The notes under the pieces are model-generated. The model worked only from the letters and a program-made list of their open reading frames with translations, was not told the origin of the DNA and did no database searches. The translations under genes were made by a program, and so were the position numbers. From contig CANFQX010000010.1 of assembly GCA_947449255.1 (NCBI GenBank), positions 1 to 64,000 of the forward strand: DNA of 64,000 nucleotides, read 5' to 3'. The stretch is from Pseudobdellovibrionaceae bacterium. Lineage in GTDB: Bacteria > Bdellovibrionota > Bdellovibrionia > Bdellovibrionales > Bdellovibrionaceae. Positions 1-8,235 of the stretch are shown in pieces. Numbering within the stretch: position 1 is the stretch's first letter; each line of letters starts with the position of its first letter.

Positions 1-153
1 CCCTGAAGAATCCAATTTATTTAAAAAAAGAAATGGATAAAAAACTTAAAGAATTTTTTCAGCGTGTCGATGAGATTAAAATAAGAAACCGTTCAACGGG
101 ATCATGACTAAAGTACCAAATAGTGTCATTTATCCATGAGTCAATACGTCCGT

Positions 154-181
154 TCATTAGCAGGGGGTTAGTTATGCCAAG
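154..181 (+). repeat. Imperfect inverted repeat, left half
   Basis: A 28-bp segment containing AGGGGGTTAGTTATGCCAAG matches the reverse complement of 2845-2872 with three mismatches. The two halves point at each other across about 2.7 kb that includes the HNH endonuclease gene. Whether they are ends of a mobile cassette or two copies of a dispersed repeat cannot be decided here. Confidence 0.55.
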
Positions 182-573
182 CCGAAGGACTTTCCACAGA
201 AATATCCCAGCTCTGCGTTTTTTATGGAGACTCAGCTTCCCGGCGCCTTTTTTGCAGAGCCCTAAATTGTGAGTGAATTTTGAGTTTTTAAAAATGGAAT
301 AATCGTTAAAAATTCTGATTGTACTTTCTTGCAAAGTGTCATTTTTAACAAATAAGATGCGAGATGATTGAGTATGCCACTCATTGAGTAAAAAAGAGAA
401 ATTTTAATTACCGAAGCGGCAATTGCCAGCAAATCAAAACAATCAAAACAAATTTATCAAATTAACCTAAAACAAAATAACATCATTCGACATTTAGCCC
501 CAATTTATTCTTTGTTTCTCTTCAATCCAAACAAAGTTGCCTTACTCCGCAAAATACATTTAAGGAGTATAAA

Positions 574-724
574 CTGGCCCCTAAAATTGTTGGTCAGACT
601 AGCCCGAGTACATACTTTGCCCTCAAGCGCACGATGCGCTTGAGGAAGGCTGCACAGGATGGCCAGACGATCTGAAACCGAGGGCAGCTGTAAAAAAAAT
701 ACCATCAACAATTTAAGGGGCCAG
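574..724 (+). repeat. 151-bp palindrome-ended repeat, copy A
   Basis: The ends are near-perfect inverted repeats of about 20 bp (CTGGCCCC at 574 and GGGGCCAG ending at 724, with a matching AATTGTTG/CAACAATT core). The centre has a perfect 11-bp-stem hairpin, CCTCAAGCGCA with TGCGCTTGAGG. The segment from there through GGCTGCACAGGATGGCCAGACGA is almost identical in copies B (36675-36828) and C (49439-49590). It could be a miniature inverted-repeat element, a REP-like element or a structured RNA. No transposase is seen near any copy. Confidence 0.85.
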
Positions 725-871
725 TTCGTAAGTAGTAAATTTAATATGACGACAACATGAAGTTTCTAATTGCAGATAGAAAAGCCTTTCAGCATTTTTT
801 AATTTTCAAATTTACTCCCAACAGCCCTTTATTTGAAAATTCCAATTCAAATTCAAATTCCGACTCAATTT

Positions 872-919
872 AAACCTAAACCTAAGCCTAAGTCTAAGCC
901 TAAGCCTAAGCCTAAGCCT
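872..919 (+). repeat. Tandem hexamer repeat (AAGCCT)n
   Basis: Eight consecutive 6-bp units run from AAACCT through AAGTCT to AAGCCT. An open frame across them would give a Lys-Pro repeat, but it begins with a weak TTG and has no good ribosome-binding site, so I treat this as a non-coding simple repeat. Confidence 0.8.
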
Positions 920-1264
920 GAACAGAGTAATTTTAATTTTAAAACTTCATGGCTACGAATTCCCGGTGCTACTTATTTCCTAAAAAAATTTAAATACCAG
1001 AAAATAGTTGTTGACGATCTTTTTCTATCAATTGTTTCCGCTATAACTGATTAATTAGGGCTCATCTAATTGCGAAGACAAAAAAACCTGAGTAACGCCT
1101 CCAATGGCCTTTTCCTGGCGTATAAAAAGAAATAAAGAGAGCATCCTTTTCCTCTGAAAAATAACCTTCAAAAAACCTGTGGTATAAATTTCTTGGAATT
1201 TGCCTAAGCTTATTCTTCTTGCCCGGGCTTAAACTTCTCAGGCTTTTGAAAGGACAATCTCTCA

Positions 1265-2509
1265 ATGAATCAAATCAAGCCACTTGTTAACTCAATTGCA
1301 AACCAACCTGCCAAACCCCTTGCTAAATTAACAGATCAAGAGCTTGAAATGAGATTAAGGGATCTTGCAACTAAAGAACGAAAAATATTGCATGTGATTT
1401 TAGAGCACATTAAGGAATTTGAATCGAGAAAGCTTTATTTGGCGCGAGCTTACACTTCAGTTTTCGAGTACCTTGTGAAAGAACTGGGTTATTCGAATTC
1501 AGCCGCAATGCGCAGGTTGGAAGCTGCGCGACTTTTGCGTGAGGTTCCTATTGTTGCGGAAAAAATTAAAGAGGGTTCAATTAATTTGTCTCAGATTGGC
1601 GAGTTGTCGCGGGCCTTGAAGGAGAAAGAAAAAATCACAGGTGCTAAAGTTTGTCGCGAAATAAAAGCTGAACTCGTGTCCTCGATCAGTGGAAAAAGCA
1701 CGAAGGAAACACAAAAAGAGCTCGCTGTGGCCCTGGATATTCCAGTTTATGATTTTGAAAAACAAAAGATTCAGCAGGATGATTCTCTACGTATTGAGAT
1801 AACACTGAACAAAGCACAACTTGAGAAATTGCAGCAGTGCAAAAATTTGACATCCCATTTGTTGATGCAGAATTTTAATGGTGATTCCTCTTGGGCCACT
1901 TTATTCGAAGTTCTTGCTGATCAATATTTAAATAAAAGAAAAATGAATCGAAAATCATCTCTTGCGGGAGCCGAAAAAGAATCGCTTGAGCTTAAAAAAG
2001 CATCTCTAGGAGCTAAGGCAGCATCATTGGAGCCTGAAACCCAGGCAAATAGAATTGAAATGGGTGGCGCAAATTCGTCAAACTTAACATCAATCGAAAT
2101 GAAAGATTCACATTTTTCAGAGATTGTTTTTTCTGCTTGTATTTCCTCTGATATTTCAAGTGGCTCGATTGGTGGTAGCTCCATTGGTGGCAGCACTATT
2201 GGTGGTAACCCTAAATATGATTCGACATCTCCAATATCTACTCCCATTGCCGATGCGGCAATTCACAATCGTATCTATAAAAATGTAACTCCCTTGCTCA
2301 GACGAACTGTTCTGCTCCGCGATGGGTGCTGTCAGTTCTTGGATTCCTTAACAGGTAAAAGATGTGGTTCAAAGTTTAGTTTGGAAGTCGACCACAAGAC
2401 AAGTCAATGGGCTGGAGGAAAACACATGCTGGCAAACCTTCACACCCTATGTCGAGAGCATAATTCTTACAAATATTCACTGGAGTCAGGGGTTCGAACT
2501 TTATCTTGA
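1265..2509 (+). CDS. HNH endonuclease domain protein
   Basis: A 414-residue protein with a C-terminal HNH nuclease domain at about residues 340-405: a Cys pair (CCQF and KRCGS), EVDHK and NLHTLCREHN give the Cys/His/Asn pattern of HNH enzymes. The first 200 residues are helical and charged and resemble the N-terminal part of the HNH proteins frequent in Bdellovibrio genomes. Residues about 215-330 are a low-complexity linker with Gly-Gly-Ser repeats. An AAAGGA ribosome-binding site precedes the ATG at a rather long spacing. The gene stands alone in repeat-rich DNA between inverted repeats 2.7 kb apart, which suggests a selfish or exchanged element, but no transposase or intron is visible. Its DNA target is unknown. 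Confidence 0.85.
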   Translation: MNQIKPLVNSIANQPAKPLAKLTDQELEMRLRDLATKERKILHVILEHIKEFESRKLYLARAYTSVFEYLVKELGYSNSAAMRRLEAARLLREVPIVAEKIKEGSINLSQIGELSRALKEKEKITGAKVCREIKAELVSSISGKSTKETQKELAVALDIPVYDFEKQKIQQDDSLRIEITLNKAQLEKLQQCKNLTSHLLMQNFNGDSSWATLFEVLADQYLNKRKMNRKSSLAGAEKESLELKKASLGAKAASLEPETQANRIEMGGANSSNLTSIEMKDSHFSEIVFSACISSDISSGSIGGSSIGGSTIGGNPKYDSTSPISTPIADAAIHNRIYKNVTPLLRRTVLLRDGCCQFLDSLTGKRCGSKFSLEVDHKTSQWAGGKHMLANLHTLCREHNSYKYSLESGVRTLS

Positions 2510-2530
2510 TTTAGCATCACCTCACTCCTT

Positions 2531-2590
2531 CTCAGCTGACTCATCCTCAGCTGACTCATCCTCAGCTGACTCACTCTCAGCTGACTCATT
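2531..2590 (+). repeat. 15-bp tandem repeat, four units
   Basis: Four head-to-tail copies of CTCAGCTGACTCATC (the last two with changes at the end) begin 21 bp after the stop of the HNH gene. Each unit contains the palindrome CAGCTG. An alternative frame reads through them as Ser-Ala-Asp repeats, but that frame overlaps the HNH gene and is probably not translated. Confidence 0.85.
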
Positions 2591-2844
2591 CATGGTTGAC
2601 TTATTCAAAATAATTCGCTGTCAGCTAAACAGAATAACAGTTTGAATAGACATCAAATCAACAGAAGTGTTGAACAATATGAGCTGTTGAAAAAGCGATG
2701 AAGGCCTCAGGTCTTTTGTTTTTATACAGGGGTCCTGCCAGATCGCTGGTGCAATCCAATATAAATTTATCCACCGATGATTTTTCTCTCAAAATTAGAA
2801 AAATTAATTTAATGCTTGGCTTTGGAAGCCTTCCCACGTCAAGC

Positions 2845-2872
2845 CTTGGCATAACCAACCCCCTTCTAGTGA
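2845..2872 (-). repeat. Imperfect inverted repeat, right half
   Basis: Reverse complement of the 154-181 element with three differences in 28 positions. It lies downstream of the HNH gene, so the pair brackets that gene and copy A of the 151-bp repeat. Confidence 0.55.
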
Positions 2873-3048
2873 GCGGAGACCCTTTTTACAGCCTCTTTTA
2901 GATTGAAAACTTCCACTTGTATTTTAAGATCGTGGATTTGCTTTAACCTTAAGCCGTCAGCCCAGCAGGCCCGCAACAGCACCAATAAATAAACAAATAA
3001 ATGTCTATTGAATTTTATGCAACATTTACTTTGTGTACCTGTATTAAA

Positions 3049-3077
3049 TTGACCTGCCCGAAAAAAAGACTTATATC
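3049..3077 (+). promoter_or_regulatory. Sigma70-type promoter, probably leaderless
   Basis: TTGACC (3049-3054) is followed after 17 bp by TATATC (3072-3077). The ATG of the next gene begins 7 bp after the -10 box and no ribosome-binding site lies between, so transcription would start at or next to the start codon. Confidence 0.6.
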
Positions 3078-3083
3078 CTTAAC

Positions 3084-3395
3084 ATGAGAAATAAACAGAA
3101 AGATATTTTTCAAATTTATGATAGCATCACTAAAGTTCCATGCTATCAACTTTGCCAATTCCTTGTGGACCTGGGTTTCACTGAGTCTGAGCAGCAGTCT
3201 ATTTTTGTTGAAATGAATGATTTATTTTTAAGTAAAGTTAATGACCCCACAGGATTGAATTCGGGAATTTCTTTGATTGAGCAAGGTCGATTGCGAGTCT
3301 TCAATATCATAGAGGGCGTTTACCAACGACGAATGAATGGACTCTCAAATCCAGCACAGTCTAAATTTATGGACCAACATCTGATTCAGGACTGA
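3084..3395 (+). CDS. Hypothetical small protein (103 aa)
   Basis: I recognise no family. The product is a soluble, mixed-charge, probably helical protein with no signal peptide, membrane segment or Cys-rich motif (Cys only in CYQLC near residue 20). A well-spaced promoter just upstream supports it being a real gene, with translation from a leaderless mRNA. It stands alone between the HNH region and a secreted protein gene. Confidence 0.6.
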   Translation: MRNKQKDIFQIYDSITKVPCYQLCQFLVDLGFTESEQQSIFVEMNDLFLSKVNDPTGLNSGISLIEQGRLRVFNIIEGVYQRRMNGLSNPAQSKFMDQHLIQD

Positions 3396-3550
3396 TAGCA
3401 TTCAAAGACAATTCTCAAAACGAGACTCAATGAAACCTGTCTGATTAATATCATAGGTGTCAAAAGTTATACCCTCTGTCACCCGAATATCAGCAAAAAT
3501 GCGATCCCTTCGAATTGAGCCTCTGGCAAGTCCCTTGCAAGGTGTAAGAG

Positions 3551-4906
3551 ATGAAATCTAATCTATTTTTTATACTCACTTGTTTGCTTTTCAACACACT
3601 CACGGCGGCCACTACTCAGGCGATGCCAATGGAAATCGGTGGCAGCAACTATGTGATTTGGAGTCGAGGCGACTACAGTGCTTCTAATCTGGGGGCTTGG
3701 TATGATCCTGTCCATGGAGTTAGGCCTGTCATAGGGACTTACCATCTCAAACCCAAACTCGTTGAACAGCAGCTGCGAAACCTCTATAAGAGCGGGCAAC
3801 GAAAAATTGCTCTTGTCCTGTGGTTTGAAGCTGTTCGAGAAGATGCGCCCTATCATATTCATGGCCATCTTGTGGACTCTTCCCTTTCAAAACTCAGGGA
3901 CCAGCATGAAAAAAATCTGAGGGCTGTTCTAAAACTCATCAATAAAATTGGCTTCACTCAACTCTATTTTCGCTTTGCTATCAATGGTCTTTCAGACCCG
4001 GCGGTGGGTCCTGGCGTGAGCTGGTCCTCTTGGTCGAAGGGATGGAACGAAGTTGGCTATCAACAAAACTTTAAATTCTTAATGAGCACAAGAAGCATTG
4101 TTGAAGAAGAACTTAAAAACACCGCCGTTCGACGGATGTACGACCTCGGTGTTGAACTTGGAGGAATTGAAAGTGGACAGGCCGTTCCCTACCAAAAAAG
4201 ACTCTGGTCCGACTATATCAAAGCCACCAAGGGTGACATCTCTGACACCTATGGATTTTCAATTGCTCACTCCACCAATCGTTTAAGTAAGCTGATCAAT
4301 CTCTTGATGTCCGTGGGCAAAATTCCCAAGTCTTTCGCTACGGATATCTATCCAAGGCCGGGTTATTCAATGTCGACGGCGCTCAGTGAAGTCCGAGGTG
4401 AACTTGACCGCAATGGCCTTTCTGGAAGAGAAATTATTCTGCAAGAGACCTTTGCCAATGATCCATCAGTTTATCAAGGTGTTGCTGAAGCAAGAGCCTT
4501 CGGTCTTAACCTAACAACAATCATGCAGTGGCCCCTTCAAGCTGGCTTAGGCGATGTGCATTTTTCAACTCTTGGTGTTTTAAATCACTTTGATAACTAT
4601 TTAACTGCGGAATCGAAAACACCCTCGATCCAGTCCTCTGGCTTTGGTTGCGTGGATCAGCAGTGCCTCTGGATCCTCGGAAGAAACTTCACTCACGAAA
4701 CTAAAATAAAAATTTACTCTGCGAATAAAAAATATTTAGGCAGTATTGCACAGCCAAACTTTAGGCTTTCTAATAATGAAAAGCAGTCTCAGCTGATCAC
4801 TTTGCGATTGCCAGTTGCTGCGTCCGCAAGCAAGGGTCTCTATTACAGCCTAGAAAATGGAACGGCTTTGTCAAAGACGGTGTATCTAAAAGCCCCTGGT
4901 AAATAG
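3551..4906 (+). CDS. Secreted protein, possible TIM-barrel glycosidase
   Basis: A 451-residue exported protein: residues 1-24 are a signal peptide (hydrophobic core, cleavage near TQA/MPM). The mature part alternates predicted strands and helices, with short acidic and aromatic motifs such as VLWFEA and QETFAND at strand ends, as seen in TIM-barrel glycoside hydrolases. I cannot assign a family or catalytic pair. The last 90 residues look like a separate beta domain containing a Cys pair (FGCVDQQCLW). A periplasmic or extracellular carbohydrate-active role is an inference. It is transcribed alone. Confidence 0.6.
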   Translation: MKSNLFFILTCLLFNTLTAATTQAMPMEIGGSNYVIWSRGDYSASNLGAWYDPVHGVRPVIGTYHLKPKLVEQQLRNLYKSGQRKIALVLWFEAVREDAPYHIHGHLVDSSLSKLRDQHEKNLRAVLKLINKIGFTQLYFRFAINGLSDPAVGPGVSWSSWSKGWNEVGYQQNFKFLMSTRSIVEEELKNTAVRRMYDLGVELGGIESGQAVPYQKRLWSDYIKATKGDISDTYGFSIAHSTNRLSKLINLLMSVGKIPKSFATDIYPRPGYSMSTALSEVRGELDRNGLSGREIILQETFANDPSVYQGVAEARAFGLNLTTIMQWPLQAGLGDVHFSTLGVLNHFDNYLTAESKTPSIQSSGFGCVDQQCLWILGRNFTHETKIKIYSANKKYLGSIAQPNFRLSNNEKQSQLITLRLPVAASASKGLYYSLENGTALSKTVYLKAPGK

Positions 4907-5013
4907 AAGGACTGAAACATTCGCCAGTCCACCCGACGATTTATCGGGGACATCTCGTGGTGTGCTCATCTGAGCTGTACTGGGATTGACCAAAACTCTT
5001 ATCAGTTATTTTG

Positions 5014-5042
5014 TTGATTGTACGAATTTTACCCCTTATAAT
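5014..5042 (+). promoter_or_regulatory. Sigma70 promoter of the DUF4143 ATPase gene
   Basis: TTGATT (5014-5019), a 17-bp spacer and a consensus TATAAT (5037-5042). The -10 box overlaps the left arm of the inverted repeat at 5027-5072. Confidence 0.75.
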
Positions 5043-5072
5043 CTGCTTAGGATACGATTTTAAGGGGTAAAA
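5027..5072 (+). promoter_or_regulatory. Operator-like perfect 12-bp inverted repeat
   Basis: TTTTACCCCTTA at 5027-5038 is an exact reverse complement of TAAGGGGTAAAA at 5061-5072. The left arm touches the -10 box and the right arm contains the AAGGGG ribosome-binding site directly before the ATG at 5074. It could be a repressor operator or an mRNA hairpin hiding the ribosome-binding site. Either would control the ATPase gene. Confidence 0.7.
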
Positions 5073-5073
5073 A

Positions 5074-6474
5074 ATGTCAAAAAAACCAGAATTAAAATCT
5101 CAAAACAGACTTGAAAGAAGTGAATTAGCCCACCTCACTAGCTGGTTTCAGAGATCAAATCGAAAGCCGCTCATGCTTCGAGGGGCTCGCCAAATTGGGA
5201 AAACCAGCATAGTTCGAATGTTCTGCTCAAAATTAAATCTTAACCTGATTGAAGTGAACTTAGAATTTGAAGAAAAACTAAGAGCCACATTTCTTCAAAT
5301 GGACCCTTCGAAAATCATAAGAGATATTGAACATCATTTTCAATGTGAATTTAATTCTAACACCTTACTTTTCATTGATGAAATACAAGCTGTTCCTGAG
5401 GCCATTCAAGGACTCCGATATTTCTACGAAAAAAAACCGGACCTTGCCGTGATTGCCGCAGGATCATTGCTTGAGTTTGTTTTAAGCGATCATGGATTTT
5501 CAATGCCGGTTGGAAGAGTTGAAATGTTTTATATGGGACCCCTCAAATTTAGCGACTACATCCTTGCTCGTAAAAAAAAATCACTTCATAAATTATTTCT
5601 CAATTATAAATTAGAAGATGAAATGACGACTCTAGAGCATCAAAGTTTGCTTGAACTTTTCTTTGAATATATCAATGTCGGAGGTATGCCAGAAGCTGTT
5701 CACGAATTTGTCCAATCCAATTCTTATAGTTCCGTGCGAAGAATTCAAAAAAATATCATTCAAACCTATCGTGATGATTTTGGAAAGTACTCAAAAAAAG
5801 TTCCCCTAGAAAGAATAGATAGAATTTTTCAATTTAGCGCCGTTAACCTTGCAAGAAAAGTCAAATACTCTGAAATTGATCCCAATGAGCAATCCAAAAG
5901 CTTAATTTTAGCCATTGAATTGCTTGAAAAGGCTGGAATAATTCATCGAGTATTTCATAGCAACGCCAGCGGAATCCCCTTAAGCCTAGGAAAAAATGGA
6001 AAGTTTTTTAAATTCTTATTTATGGATGTAGGTTTGGTTTCTAGCTTCTTAAATCTTGATAGTATAGAGATTCAAAAAATTTATTTTAATCCGCCAACGG
6101 ATCTAATTCTTCTACACAAAGGAATGATGTCGGAGCAGTTTGTAGGTCAGCAGCTTCATTACCGCAGTCATATTGAAAAGACCGAGCTTTTTTATTGGCT
6201 CAGAGATGAATCAACTCAAAAAGCAGAAGTGGATTTTGTGATCGAAAATGGTTTATCAATTACCCCAGTAGAGGTCAAAGGCGGAAAAACAGGAACAATT
6301 AAATCACTCATTCAGTTCGTAAAAGATCACAAGTCAAAATCAGCGATCAAGTTAACGACGAAGCCGCCGAACATCTCGGTGAAAGCAGTTGATCAGGCCA
6401 ACGTAACACTGGTCGAACTGCCGCTCTACTTTGCAGAAAGAATTCATGAGCTGACCGCAACTCTTCGCGACTGA
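5074..6474 (+). CDS. AAA-type ATPase with DUF4143 domain
   Basis: A 466-residue protein of the AAA_14/DUF4143 family. Walker A is GARQIGKTS (residues 37-45) and Walker B LLFIDEIQ (98-105). The C-terminal DUF4143 domain ends with the nuclease-like pattern AEVDFVIE...PVEVKGG, which resembles a PD-(D/E)xK core. Family members are widespread and often exchanged between genomes. Their cellular role is not established. The protein has no signal or membrane segments. The gene is monocistronic, closed by a strong terminator, and its promoter and ribosome-binding site lie in a perfect inverted repeat, so expression is probably tightly controlled. Its DNA looks richer in A/T than the hut genes beside it. 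Confidence 0.9.
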   Translation: MSKKPELKSQNRLERSELAHLTSWFQRSNRKPLMLRGARQIGKTSIVRMFCSKLNLNLIEVNLEFEEKLRATFLQMDPSKIIRDIEHHFQCEFNSNTLLFIDEIQAVPEAIQGLRYFYEKKPDLAVIAAGSLLEFVLSDHGFSMPVGRVEMFYMGPLKFSDYILARKKKSLHKLFLNYKLEDEMTTLEHQSLLELFFEYINVGGMPEAVHEFVQSNSYSSVRRIQKNIIQTYRDDFGKYSKKVPLERIDRIFQFSAVNLARKVKYSEIDPNEQSKSLILAIELLEKAGIIHRVFHSNASGIPLSLGKNGKFFKFLFMDVGLVSSFLNLDSIEIQKIYFNPPTDLILLHKGMMSEQFVGQQLHYRSHIEKTELFYWLRDESTQKAEVDFVIENGLSITPVEVKGGKTGTIKSLIQFVKDHKSKSAIKLTTKPPNISVKAVDQANVTLVELPLYFAERIHELTATLRD

Positions 6475-6486
6475 AAATTTGAACTT

Positions 6487-6518
6487 AAAAAGCAGCTATT
6501 GATGAATAGCTGCTTTTT
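6487..6518. terminator. Bidirectional rho-independent terminator
   Basis: AAAAAGCAGCTATT pairs with AATAGCTGCTTTTT around a 4-nt loop. A/T runs flank both sides, so it can end both the ATPase gene and the convergent hut operon. Confidence 0.9.
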
Positions 6519-6545
6519 AAAAACATCCAAATTTGATTTTAATTT

Positions 6546-8198
6546 TTATTTGTCCAACCAAAGACTGTGAACTCCGCGCTCTTTCGCAACTTCCGCGGCA
6601 TCTTCATAGCCGGCATCAAGATGTCTAAAAACACCCATCGCTGGATCAGCGGTCAGAACTCTTTCTAAGCGGCGTGCTGCTTTTTCTGTTCCATCAGCAA
6701 CAATCACTTGGCCTGCATGTTGACTGTAACCCATGCCGACACCGCCGCCATGATGAAGACTCACCCAAGTGGCGCCACAGGCTGTGTTGACCAAGGCATT
6801 CAGCAAAGCCCAATCACTGACGGCATCAGATCCATCTTTCATGGCTTCTGTTTCTCTGTTGGGTGAAGCCACAGAACCACAATCCAGATGATCTCGACCA
6901 ATAACAATGGGGGCTTTTACTTTTCCATCGGCAACAAGTTGATTCAACATCAAGCCTGCTTTTGCACGTTCACCGTACTCAAGCCAACAGATGCGAGCCG
7001 GCAGCCCTTGAAAGGCAATCCGCTCTTCAGCCATGTCCAACCAGCGCAAAAGATCTTTTTTATGAGGAAAAAGGGCTCTCATTGCATCATCCGTCACCTT
7101 GATGTCATTGGGGTCTCCAGAAAGTGCAACCCAACGAAATGGTCCACTGCCCTTACAAAAAAGTGGACGAATGAATGCGGGTACAAAACCTGGATAATCA
7201 AAAGCATTCGTGACCCCGGCTTCCAAGGCACGAGCTCGCAGATTATTTCCATAATCAAAAGTCACGGCACCGAGGTCTTTCATCGCAAGCATTCCTCGAA
7301 CGTGTTTGGCCATGGAGGCATAAGCGGCCTCCAAATAAGCTTTTTGGTCACGAACTCTAAAGTCTGCGGCCGTCTCAACGGTGTAACCCTCTGGAATATA
7401 TCCAACCAAAGGATCATGCGCTGAGGTTTGGTCCGTCAATAAATCAGGTATAAATTTTTTATCTTTCAGTTGATGAATGACCGTGGCCATATTTCCTAAA
7501 AGAGCAATCGATTTTGCTTCTCCGGTGGCGGTGTATTTGCGAACCCTTGCGATGGCATCATCAAGATCTGTGGCGACTTCATCAACATATTTAGTTTCAA
7601 GACGTTTTTGAATTCGTGTTGGATCCACTTCAACAGCAAGCACGCAGGCCCCTGCAAAAACACCCGCTAGAGGCTGAGCTCCGCCCATTCCGCCCAAGCC
7701 AGCGGTCAAGATGACTCGTCCTTTGAGGCTGCCATTGAAATACTGGCGACCTGCTTCGACAAAAGATTCATAAGTTCCTTGAACGATTCCTTGCGTCCCG
7801 ATGTAGATCCAAGATCCTGCGGTCATTTGACCGTACATCATTAAACCTTTTTTATCGAGTTCATTGAAATGCTCCCAGGTGGCCCACTTGGGAACCAAAT
7901 TAGAATTTGCAATCAACACTCTAGGCGCATCTTCATGAGTTTTTATAATACCAATGGGTTTACCCGATTGCACAAGTAAGGTTTCATCATTTTCTAATTC
8001 TTTAAGCGCTTCTAATATTTTATCAAAGCATTCCCAATTGCGCGCAGCTTTGCCGATTCCACCATAGACAACCAGATCTTCAGGGCGTTCTGCAACCATA
8101 GGATCTAAGTTGTTTTGAATCATGCGATAAGCGGCTTCTTGCTGCCAGCCTTTGCAAGTTAATTTGTTTCCGGTTGGAGCTCTCACAACTCTAGACAT
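6546..8198 (-). CDS. hutU: Urocanate hydratase
   Basis: A full-length (550 aa) urocanase, the second enzyme of histidine degradation, converting urocanate to imidazolonepropionate with tightly bound NAD+. The NAD-binding GLGGMGGAQ motif is at residues 168-176. The C-terminal half has the conserved [11 protein letters not shown] segment with the family cysteine, and the Gly-rich [15 protein letters not shown] segment. A GAGGAGG ribosome-binding site precedes the ATG. It lies 37 bp downstream of hutH on the same strand, giving a two-gene operon. hutI and the later hut genes are not nearby. Confidence 0.97.
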   Translation of the reverse strand: MSRVVRAPTGNKLTCKGWQQEAAYRMIQNNLDPMVAERPEDLVVYGGIGKAARNWECFDKILEALKELENDETLLVQSGKPIGIIKTHEDAPRVLIANSNLVPKWATWEHFNELDKKGLMMYGQMTAGSWIYIGTQGIVQGTYESFVEAGRQYFNGSLKGRVILTAGLGGMGGAQPLAGVFAGACVLAVEVDPTRIQKRLETKYVDEVATDLDDAIARVRKYTATGEAKSIALLGNMATVIHQLKDKKFIPDLLTDQTSAHDPLVGYIPEGYTVETAADFRVRDQKAYLEAAYASMAKHVRGMLAMKDLGAVTFDYGNNLRARALEAGVTNAFDYPGFVPAFIRPLFCKGSGPFRWVALSGDPNDIKVTDDAMRALFPHKKDLLRWLDMAEERIAFQGLPARICWLEYGERAKAGLMLNQLVADGKVKAPIVIGRDHLDCGSVASPNRETEAMKDGSDAVSDWALLNALVNTACGATWVSLHHGGGVGMGYSQHAGQVIVADGTEKAARRLERVLTADPAMGVFRHLDAGYEDAAEVAKERGVHSLWLDK

Positions 8199-8235
8199 TT
8201 GTCCTCCTCAAAAAAATACTTAATATTGAATTCCA

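Larger units (their letters stand above)
1..1264. other. Gene-poor region with repeats
   Basis: I see no convincing protein gene here. Open frames are short, lack good ribosome-binding sites and cover repeats. The stretch holds one half of an inverted repeat (154-181), an 8-bp hairpin (510-517 with 529-536), a TACTCC/GGAGTA hairpin (543-548 with 564-569), the first copy of a ~151-bp palindromic repeat (574-724) and a hexamer tandem repeat (872-919). The last 200 bases are the upstream region of the HNH endonuclease gene. Confidence 0.6.
2646..3083. other. Intergenic region with inverted-repeat half
   Basis: No gene is supported. It holds the right half of the 28-bp inverted repeat at 2845-2872 and, at the far end, the promoter of the following small gene. 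Confidence 0.5.

Noticed and set aside
505-711. Small minus-strand open frame inside repeat copy A
   Set aside because: It is not preserved as a coding frame in copies B and C, which differ by indels.
574-724. Repeat as a HEARO-type RNA linked to the HNH gene
   Set aside because: Copies B and C lie far from any HNH gene, and the nearby HNH protein is of a different type from IscB/IsrB.
833-1054. Open frame encoding a Lys-Pro repeat protein
   Set aside because: TTG start without ribosome-binding site; the sequence is a simple hexamer repeat, so the pattern comes from the DNA repeat.
2480-2510. tRNA-like GGTTCGAA motif
   Set aside because: It lies within the HNH coding sequence and no cloverleaf can be drawn around it.
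2364-2645. Open frame with Ser-Ala-Asp repeats
   Set aside because: It overlaps the HNH gene in another frame, and the repeats come from the 15-bp tandem array.
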